Assembly: GCF_000314005.1 (NCBI RefSeq)
Contig: NZ_JH980292.1
Span: forward strand, 3,694,121 to 3,758,120
DNA: 64,000 nt
Source: Spirulina subsalsa PCC 9445
GTDB taxonomy: Bacteria; Cyanobacteriota; Cyanobacteriia; Cyanobacteriales; Spirulinaceae
Reading direction: 5' to 3'
The translations under genes were made by a program, and so were the position numbers. The notes under the pieces were generated by a model. That model did not search any database. It saw only the letters and a program-made list of their open reading frames with translations, and was not told where the DNA came from. This document shows, piece after piece, positions 1 through 6,102 of the stretch; position 1 is the stretch's first letter, and the number at the start of each line of letters is the position of its first letter.

Positions 1-716
1 AGGAAGCGTAAAATCTTGGCCTTTCCTCCCGCGTCTACACTGCTCAAAATGGCGGCCGTGCGTCCTTCGGCAAAAGCGCGTTCTTGGGGCCAATCTTCCA
101 GCAAGCCCTCATCACTCAAGGCCAAATCAGAAATCCCCTGAAAATAAGCATCAATGGTCTGTTGTTGGGTAATGGTATTTTGCCGGATGGTGAGGTCTTT
201 AGAGATCACATATTGCTGCCAGGCTACATAAACGGCAATTACGGCAATCATAATCTGACCTACGGCTCCAAACCACTCGGCCCAGGAGCCAAATTCGTCC
301 CATTTGGCTTGATTTAACCAACTTCTCACCCCTTGATAGACTCCGAACACTTGACCAAAGCCTGCGATCGCCCCCACAATGCCCACAATCCCTAAGAGAG
401 TCCGTCGTTCATCGGGGGTGAGAAACTTGATTAACCAGCGTCGAATGGCTGGGATCGTGATTCGTAAGGAAATTAACAAGGCCACTAAAGCCCCCGCAAA
501 TAGCATTAAACCGACATTAAACAGCCAACCAATCATCATCACCGTAATAGCTACAATAATCAGCCAAGCGTTCAACGTTTCCAAGGGAATCACCAAGGGA
601 GTAGATTGGGCTTGGGGGATAACAAAAGGTGTCGTTCCCTTGAGTAATAAGGAAGAGGACTCCTGAGCCACTGAATCGGGTTCTGAGTGAACCGGAGGTT
701 TCCCTGAAGAGGTCAT
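1..716 (-). CDS. Membrane-anchored protein, pentapeptide-repeat type N-terminus (3' end outside window)
   Basis: Read on the complement from ATG at 714-716, the frame stays open to the window edge, so only about 238 N-terminal residues are visible. A soluble Ser/Pro-rich start is followed by two closely spaced hydrophobic segments (about residues 45-80), a cytoplasmic-looking loop containing TPDERRTLLG, a third hydrophobic segment (about 105-120) and a fourth (about 145-160). A charged stretch follows, with ITQQQTIDAYFQGISDLAL and LLEDWPQERAFAEGRTA. I recall this architecture from cyanobacterial membrane proteins that continue into pentapeptide repeats, but no repeats are visible here, so the name is inference. 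It stands alone on its strand, 68 bp from a small ORF on the plus strand. Confidence 0.6.
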   Translation of the reverse strand, partial: MTSSGKPPVHSEPDSVAQESSSLLLKGTTPFVIPQAQSTPLVIPLETLNAWLIIVAITVMMIGWLFNVGLMLFAGALVALLISLRITIPAIRRWLIKFLTPDERRTLLGIVGIVGAIAGFGQVFGVYQGVRSWLNQAKWDEFGSWAEWFGAVGQIMIAVIAVYVAWQQYVISKDLTIRQNTITQQQTIDAYFQGISDLALSDEGLLEDWPQERAFAEGRTAAILSSVDAGGKAKILRF

Positions 717-784
717 AGGGTTTTACTTTGACGGGGGTAGGTTAAGAGGGTTACTGTGAAACTGTAGTTTATTGTAGAAAAAAC

Positions 785-892
785 ATGGAAGATTTTGAAA
801 CCCTCAATGGGATCATCGGCGGATTAGCGGTTATTATCGCCATTGGTGCTTTTTTGATGATGTTCACCACGGTATTCACCACCAAGCGCTGA
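785..892 (+). CDS. 35-residue single-membrane-span peptide, unrecognised
   Basis: ATG at 785 to TGA at 890-892 encodes a 35-residue peptide: an acidic N-terminus (MEDFETLNG), one hydrophobic span of about 20 residues (IIGGLAVIIAIGAFLMMF) and a basic C-terminus (TTKR). The size and topology match the many tiny subunits of cyanobacterial photosynthetic complexes. I could not match it to PetG/L/M/N, PsaM/X, PsbM/X/Y or Ycf12 from memory, so no function is assigned. There is no strong Shine-Dalgarno; the upstream sequence is A/T-rich. It lies divergent from the partial membrane gene at 1-716. Confidence 0.45.
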   Translation: MEDFETLNGIIGGLAVIIAIGAFLMMFTTVFTTKR

Positions 893-959
893 GACTCCCA
901 TCGGGAGGGAACAGAAACAAGGGATTGGGGGCTTAAACCTAACTACCAACCCAGTTTGT

Positions 960-988
960 TGTTGGGCTTTAGCCCTTAGTTTTTCGTT
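960..988 (+). terminator. Possible weak terminator after the 35-aa ORF
   Basis: GGGC-TTTA-GCCC at 964-975 is followed by a T-rich tract (TTAGTTTTTCGTTTTTTT). The stem is only 4-5 bp, so it is a weak candidate. The rest of 893-1077 shows no gene; it contains GCGCTTAAGCGCAACTACGA (about 1036-1055), a motif also present in the 68-bp repeats near 41.6 kb. Confidence 0.3.
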
Positions 989-1263
989 TTTTTGTAGGTT
1001 TGAGTAAGTTTTTTGTTACTAGCCAGCACGTCTAGAGCGCTTAAGCGCAACTACGAACCAAATCAGGACACCTTTATCGAGAATGTCGGGGTGAAGACCC
1101 TCGGGGACAGCTGCGCAACGTTTCACGAACACCGACGGGATGAAACCCCGACCAGTAGAGAAACAGCACTTCGACAGGCTCAGTGACAGGAAGCACGACT
1201 TAAACCTTGACAATTTGTGCTATATAGCATAGCATACAAATAGTTGTTTGGGGTCGAGAAACA

Positions 1264-2472
1264 ATGATTATCTTAGAGATGAAAGCTGTGCTTAAGCCTT
1301 ATCAGTCATTGGCTATAGACGAAGCTATTCGTACAGTACAATTCATCAGAAACAAAGCGTTAAAGCTTTGGATGGATGGCAAGAGAGAAGACAAAGTAGA
1401 CAAATATTCTCTCAATAAATACTGTGCAGTTCTCGCCAAACAGTTCAAGTTTGTTGATACTCTAAATTCTACGGCCAGACAAGCATCTGCTGAACGAGCA
1501 TGGTCTGCTATTGCTCGTTTCTATGACAATTGTAAGAAAAAGGTTAAAGGGAAAAAAGGTTATCCTAAATTCCAAAAGAATAACCGTTCTGTAGAATATA
1601 AACACTCTGGTTGGAAGCTATCGGAGGACCGGAAAAAGATAACTTTCACAGACAAGAAAAACATCGGGACGGTTAAACTGAAAGGAACTAGAGACCTAAA
1701 CTTTTATCCTTTAGACCAAATTAAACGAGTTAGGATTATTAAACGAGCGGATGGTTACTATGTCCAATTCTGCCTTAACGTTGATATTCGGGAATACGCT
1801 AAACCGCTAGAACCGACTAAAAGATGTGTAGGATTGGATGTAGGCTTAAAAGTGTTCTATGGGAACAGTGATGGTGAAACAGTAGAGATACCACAATACT
1901 ATCGCCAGGCAGAAAAAAGATTAAACCGTCTGAATCGGCAGAAATCTAAAAAGTTTAAGAAAGGTCAACCCCAATCAAACAACTATCAAAAGGCTAGAAA
2001 GAGATATGCTAGAAAACATTTAAGAATAAGTAGGCAACGTAGAGGCTTTGCTGAAAAAGAGGCATTGCGCGTCATTAAATCTAACGATTTCATCGCCTAC
2101 GAAAACTTAAATGTCAAAGGCATGGTAAAAAACTCTAGACTAGCTAAATCTATTAATGATGCAGCTTGGTCAACGTTTCGTCAATGGCTAGAGTATTTTG
2201 GCTTTAAATATGGTAAGGCTACGGTAGCAGTGCCGCCCCATAACACGAGTCAAAACTGTTCTAACTGTGGTCAAAAAGTGTCTAAATCCCTATCTACAAG
2301 AACCCATGTTTGTCCCCATTGTGGTTATACCGAAGATAGAGATGTTAATGCTGCTATCAACATTTTGAAAAGAGGACTAAGTACGGTGGGACACACCGAA
2401 ACTTATACGCTTGAGGAGAGATTCCCTCTAGCTTGGTTGGATACGTCCTGTCAAGTTAAGGAAACTCGGTGA
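1264..2472 (+). CDS. tnpB: TnpB RNA-guided nuclease (IS200/IS605 OrfB)
   Basis: This 402-residue protein has full family length. An N-terminal helix-turn-helix-like region (SLAIDEAIRTVQFIRNKALK) and wedge domain lead into a RuvC-like nuclease with the apparent triad D192 (VGLDVGLK), E280 (IAYENLNVKGM) and D360 (EDRDVNAAINIL). A zinc ribbon uses C332/C335 and C350/C353 (CSNCG, CPHCG). TnpB proteins cut DNA using an RNA transcribed from the element's right end and help retain the element after TnpA-mediated excision. All recognisable catalytic residues are present, so the protein looks intact. It must rely on TnpA supplied in trans, if it moves at all. The ATG at 1264 gives the complete N-terminus; an in-frame Met at residue 6 is an alternative. 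Confidence 0.93.
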   Translation: MIILEMKAVLKPYQSLAIDEAIRTVQFIRNKALKLWMDGKREDKVDKYSLNKYCAVLAKQFKFVDTLNSTARQASAERAWSAIARFYDNCKKKVKGKKGYPKFQKNNRSVEYKHSGWKLSEDRKKITFTDKKNIGTVKLKGTRDLNFYPLDQIKRVRIIKRADGYYVQFCLNVDIREYAKPLEPTKRCVGLDVGLKVFYGNSDGETVEIPQYYRQAEKRLNRLNRQKSKKFKKGQPQSNNYQKARKRYARKHLRISRQRRGFAEKEALRVIKSNDFIAYENLNVKGMVKNSRLAKSINDAAWSTFRQWLEYFGFKYGKATVAVPPHNTSQNCSNCGQKVSKSLSTRTHVCPHCGYTEDRDVNAAINILKRGLSTVGHTETYTLEERFPLAWLDTSCQVKETR

Positions 2473-2512
2473 ACCAAGAATCCCTCGCTTTTAGCGATGG
2501 GAGTGTCAATTT
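2390..2512 (+). ncRNA. Candidate omega (right-end) RNA of the TnpB element
   Basis: In TnpB elements the guide RNA scaffold comes from the 3' end of tnpB and the right-end hairpin, and the guide is the genomic sequence just beyond the element. Here the region contains the tnpB 3' tail and the CCCTCGCT/AGCGATGGG hairpin. The same right-end sequence is kept in both deletion derivatives (21030-21070 and 53760-53800). The predicted guide would start at about 2513 inside the neighbouring DUF3352 gene. The 5' boundary is arbitrary. This rests on position and conservation only. Confidence 0.35.
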
Positions 2513-4152
2513 TTCAGACCCAATTTAAAGAAAATAGTGGCACGACTGACCTCGTTTTGGCGGCCTTGACTGGTGAGGGTGAAGGAACGGAGATGATCTA
2601 ATAGGGGTTGTCCCACTAATTCTAGGACTTTGACGACGGGGACTTTTTGGGTCAATAAGGGTTTACTTTTCGCCCAGTCTACATAGAAATAACCGTAGTT
2701 GGGCAGGGGAAGGGGTGCGATCGCCTCTTTAAATAAATTCGTCTTCACAAGGGGCGTATTATTGGGACTCAGAACCTGTGTAATGGCCTCTAAGGAACTA
2801 GCCACCACTTCATAATTCCCCACGCTACCATGCACCCCCTTCACTTGCGCACTTAAACGGCCTCCACTGGCCTCTAATGCTGTCCACACCGTCACGGGAT
2901 AATCGGCAACGGTGACTTTCCCTAAACTTAAATTCTGGGACTCGGCCAATTCGTCGAGGTGGTCAATGGCCTGTTTCGCTTCTGGGGTGTTTTTTTCCGC
3001 TACAAAGACCCAATCGGGTTGGGTTAAGCTGGTGGGGAGTAAGGATAAGGCATATTCTCCTTGTACCCAGCTAAAGATGTCTTGGGGTAAGTCCACCCCC
3101 CAAGGTTCTTGTAAATTACTCAAGGCCTGTTCAAATAACCCAGCTACGGGACTATCCTCCCCGAAACCCTGCTGGATTTGCCCCCAGAAGCCCTCTAAAT
3201 CCACGCCAGAGGCGGTTAATAGGGTACGGGGTGGCAGATAGTTCAACGCGCCCACAGGGGCATTTAAGGAGGGTTTGGAGGCGACGGGCTGCACGAGGCC
3301 GGAAATGGCACTTTCTGCGACTAAACCTTGAGGACTGAGGGTAAAGCCTAAAGTGAGGGTGGGAATGGGTTCGTTGGGGTCAATTTCGGCATTTTTCGCC
3401 AAGGCCAATAAGTTCACATAGGCCACCCCAATCCGGGGCGCTGTGAGGGTGTCTAGGGCTTGTTGATAGGCCTCGGCATTGGCTAAATTGAGGTTAGGAA
3501 CTTGGACATTGTTGAGGGCATCCCGTAATACTTTGGGATGATTGGCAAATAATACATAGCGATCGCCCACTACCGCACTGGCCAAGGACGATTCCCCGGT
3601 TTCCCGGAGACGACGGTAGATGACGTTAACGCCCTTGTACTGTTCAAAAACTAAATCTGATTCTCCGGCGATCGCACTTTTGGCATAAAACACCTGTAAG
3701 AATTCTCGGGCATATTCCCCATCTTTGGCAGAAGCGACCAATAAATAACCCGGTTGTTGGCCATTTTCCCCATTGCGGTCATAATCCAAACTCGTCACCG
3801 CAACGGTAATTTCTTCCCCTAACCAGGATTGAACGTCCTTGCGATACTTTAACCCCGTTTTGCTTAACAGTCCCGCTTTAATCTCATCTAACTCCCGTCG
3901 TGACTGTTTCCGTTCCCCCACGGGCGTTCCCAACTGAAGCAAGGCCTCTAAACGGTCAGGATTAACCAGTAACGATAACATCGCCGGGGCTTGTCGGGGG
4001 ACAAACATAGCGGCTGAGGGTGTTTCCTGCACTCCCCCATCCTTCAAGGTTAGAGGACTTTGGGCTAAGACCCAATACACCCCCCCTCCGGCTAAGGATA
4101 ACAGGACAAGGGAAGCAACCAACAGAGCAAGGAAAAAGGAACGGAGCGTCAT
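2506..4152 (-). CDS. DUF3352 family protein
   Basis: A 548-residue protein with an N-terminal signal anchor (SFFLALLVASLVLLSLAGGG) and an extracytoplasmic body. The body has the layout I associate with cyanobacterial DUF3352 proteins: PAMLSLLVNPDRL near the start, KYRKDVQSWLGEEITVAVTS around residues 100-120, and repeated blocks such as YVLFANHPKVLRDAL. Its role is unknown; the family is found mainly in cyanobacteria. The stop codon (TGA, complement of 2506-2508) lies inside the right end of the adjacent tnpB element (GTCAATTT), so the last residue or two and the stop are contributed by the insertion. The ATG start at 4152 is followed directly by the signal anchor. Confidence 0.8.
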   Translation of the reverse strand: MTLRSFFLALLVASLVLLSLAGGGVYWVLAQSPLTLKDGGVQETPSAAMFVPRQAPAMLSLLVNPDRLEALLQLGTPVGERKQSRRELDEIKAGLLSKTGLKYRKDVQSWLGEEITVAVTSLDYDRNGENGQQPGYLLVASAKDGEYAREFLQVFYAKSAIAGESDLVFEQYKGVNVIYRRLRETGESSLASAVVGDRYVLFANHPKVLRDALNNVQVPNLNLANAEAYQQALDTLTAPRIGVAYVNLLALAKNAEIDPNEPIPTLTLGFTLSPQGLVAESAISGLVQPVASKPSLNAPVGALNYLPPRTLLTASGVDLEGFWGQIQQGFGEDSPVAGLFEQALSNLQEPWGVDLPQDIFSWVQGEYALSLLPTSLTQPDWVFVAEKNTPEAKQAIDHLDELAESQNLSLGKVTVADYPVTVWTALEASGGRLSAQVKGVHGSVGNYEVVASSLEAITQVLSPNNTPLVKTNLFKEAIAPLPLPNYGYFYVDWAKSKPLLTQKVPVVKVLELVGQPLLDHLRSFTLTSQGRQNEVSRATIFFKLGLKN

Positions 4153-4480
4153 GATCGAGACTGTCTCGTAAAATTGGGCAAAATTGACTAGGGGAACGGG
4201 GGGAAAGGGAATAGGGAATAGGGAATAATTCTTGATTCCTCGACTCCCGACTCCCTAGGGCGCAAGCATTGCGCCCCTACACCGACTCCCGACTCCCGGA
4301 CATTTCCAGCAAGCTCTATCTAGTCTACGCGATGTTAGGCGGGGAAAGGGAGAGGAGTTGTTAGAATACATCCATCGCTAGGTGACAGATTCCGCTAGTC
4401 TGTATTATTTCAGGTGTTGGTGACAGTTATCAACATTCATCGTTTATTTAATAAATACATCTGAACTTGTTTTTGAGCCT
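4153..4480. repeat. Intergenic region with heptad-type and GGGGCGCAA repeats
   Basis: No gene is seen. About 4190-4310 holds GGGAATA-type heptads in both orientations and a CTAGGGCGCAAGCATTGCG hairpin repeat (about 4254-4280). The same hairpin recurs at 28833-28860 and inside the coding sequence at about 7650-7680. The last 130 bp, which probably hold the promoter of the rhodanese gene, are A/T-rich. Confidence 0.6.
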
Positions 4481-4834
4481 ATGAATAATCCTCAAGATCC
4501 GATCCCCCAGATTTCCCCGCAAGCGTTAGCGCAACGTATGGCTGAGGCAGGGGAAGGGTTACAACTGGTAGATGTGCGGGAACATCAAGAAGTGGCGATC
4601 GCACAAATCCCCGGTTTTACCATTCTCCCTCTTAGTGAATACGAATATTGGTCTAAGGACATTACAGCCCGTCTGAATCCCGAGGCTGAAACCCTTGTAA
4701 TATGTCATCATGGAATCCGTTCACAGCAAATGTGCCAATGGCTACGGAGTCAGGGCTTTACAGATGTTAAAAATATCCGAGGAGGAATTCATGAGTATGC
4801 GCGCATTGTTGACCCATCTATTCCTCAGTATTGA
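4481..4834 (+). CDS. Rhodanese-like domain protein
   Basis: A 117-residue single-domain rhodanese. The N-terminal CH2A-like element LQLVDVREHQEVAIAQIPG and the active-site loop around Cys75 (VICHHGIRS) are present. These small proteins transfer sulfane sulfur or act as persulfide carriers; the acceptor is not evident. There is no signal peptide, so it is likely cytoplasmic. A heptad-repeat tract (GGGAACGGGGAACAGGG) begins three bases after the stop codon. Confidence 0.9.
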   Translation: MNNPQDPIPQISPQALAQRMAEAGEGLQLVDVREHQEVAIAQIPGFTILPLSEYEYWSKDITARLNPEAETLVICHHGIRSQQMCQWLRSQGFTDVKNIRGGIHEYARIVDPSIPQY

Positions 4835-4837
4835 ATA

Positions 4838-4882
4838 GGGAACGGGGAACAGGGAACAGGGAACAGGGAATGGGGAATGGGG
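4838..4882 (+). repeat. GGGAACA-type heptad tract behind the rhodanese gene
   Basis: About six tandem units of seven bases (GGGAACG, GGGAACA, GGGAATG) start right after the stop codon at 4832-4834. Similar tracts occur at 13556, 18320, 28739 and 44674. Confidence 0.8.
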
Positions 4883-5020
4883 GAGATTGATTGCTGTTCA
4901 AAAATGGTGCGTCAGGACTACGGTAATTCCTCTTTAATCTAAGTTGTTCCTTCTGACGAACCCTACAATTGACTACTGATTACGGTTAAAAAAATCCTTT
5001 AATAAAAGCAAAATTATCTT

Positions 5021-6094
5021 ATGATGTCTCCCCAATTAAAATTGAGTGAACGTCACCAGCAAATTCTTTGGGCGACCATCCGCCATTATATCGCAACCGC
5101 CGAGCCTGTCGGTTCTCGGACGATTGCCCAAGAATATGGCTTACAAGTGAGTTCTGCCACCATTCGCAATGCTATGGGGCGCTTAGAAAAAGCGGGTTTA
5201 TTATATCAACCCCACACCTCCGCCGGACGTGTTCCCTCAGACTCAGGCTATCGGATTTATGTGGATGATTTGATGAGTCTTGATCAGTCTTGGGGAGAAC
5301 ATTTAATAGAATTATATGCCCAGCAATTGAACTGGGAAACCTATAATGTCGAAACCCTTTTAAAACGCGCTGCTCAAATTTTAGCCAGTTTAAGCGGACA
5401 TATTGCTTTAATTACACTGCCCCAAAATTCTCAAAACCAATTGCGCCATATTCAACTCATCCCAGTCAATGAAAAACAGGTGATGTTGTTAGTGGTGGCT
5501 GATGCCTATTATACCCAATCTTTACTAATTGACTTACCCCAACGGGATTCTAATGAAGAGGAAGACTTAGAAAGTGAATTAGAATTGTTGTCAAATTTCC
5601 TTAATCGTAGACTCAAGGGCAAATCTTTAGCGGTGTTAAATACCTTAAATTGGGGAGAATTAGACCAAGAGTTTCAAAAATATACCCAATTTGTTCAAGA
5701 TATTGTTAAAGTCTTGGTGCGAGAAAATCAAGCCAAAGAATCTACACCGATTCTGATTCGCGGCATTTCTGAAGCCCTGCGCCAGCCCGAATTTTCGGAA
5801 GTCCAACAGGTGCAAATGTTGCTGCACTTACTAGAAGAAGAACAAGAACAACTCTTTCCGCTTATCTTTGAATATCCCGATTTTGAGGATAAATTTCCGC
5901 GAGTTTCCGTAAGAATTGGCGCAGAAAATTCCCTCGAACCCTTAAGCATTTGTACGGTCATTTCTGCCAATTATAAAAAGGGCGATATTCCTGTAGGGAG
6001 TATTGGTTTAATTGGTCCGACGCGGATGTTATATGAAAATGCCATTACCTTAGTTGAAGCGGCCGCCTATTCTGTATCTGAGGCGTTAAGTTAA
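5021..6094 (+). CDS. hrcA: Heat-inducible transcription repressor HrcA
   Basis: 357 residues, normal for HrcA. The winged-helix N-terminus (LSERHQQILWATIRHYIAT, AEPVGSRTI, SSATIRNAM, GLLYQPHTSAGRVPSDSGYR) is the DNA-binding domain. The GAF-like dimerisation region follows, and the C-terminus has the family pattern VGSIGLIGPTRMLYENAI. HrcA represses groEL and dnaK-type operons by binding CIRCE elements; I see no CIRCE or chaperone gene in this window. Two consecutive ATG codons (5021, 5024) make the start ambiguous by one residue. It is 8 bp upstream of the nucleotidyltransferase gene, possibly cotranscribed. Confidence 0.95.
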   Translation: MMSPQLKLSERHQQILWATIRHYIATAEPVGSRTIAQEYGLQVSSATIRNAMGRLEKAGLLYQPHTSAGRVPSDSGYRIYVDDLMSLDQSWGEHLIELYAQQLNWETYNVETLLKRAAQILASLSGHIALITLPQNSQNQLRHIQLIPVNEKQVMLLVVADAYYTQSLLIDLPQRDSNEEEDLESELELLSNFLNRRLKGKSLAVLNTLNWGELDQEFQKYTQFVQDIVKVLVRENQAKESTPILIRGISEALRQPEFSEVQQVQMLLHLLEEEQEQLFPLIFEYPDFEDKFPRVSVRIGAENSLEPLSICTVISANYKKGDIPVGSIGLIGPTRMLYENAITLVEAAAYSVSEALS

Positions 6095-6102
6095 GCCATT
6101 TT

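Larger units (their letters stand above)
1078..2512 (+). mobile_element. IS200/IS605-type element carrying only tnpB
   Basis: The left boundary is inferred by aligning TTTAT|CGAGAATGTCGG here with TTTAC|CTAAAATGTCGG at the ends of the two short relatives at 20585 and 53315. The three also share a later left-end block (CCGA..GGATGAAA..CCGACCA). The right end, shared by all three, is a hairpin (CCCTCGCT-TTT-AGCGATGGG, about 2482-2501) followed by GAGTGTCAATTT. No tnpA is present. There is no terminal inverted repeat and no obvious target duplication, as expected for this family, which inserts 3' of a short T-rich target. The interior is more A/T-rich than the flanks, consistent with transfer. 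Exact ends are uncertain by a few bases. Confidence 0.75.

Noticed and set aside
5021..6094. CIRCE-controlled chaperone operon at hrcA
   Set aside because: No CIRCE element or groEL/dnaK gene was seen in the window.
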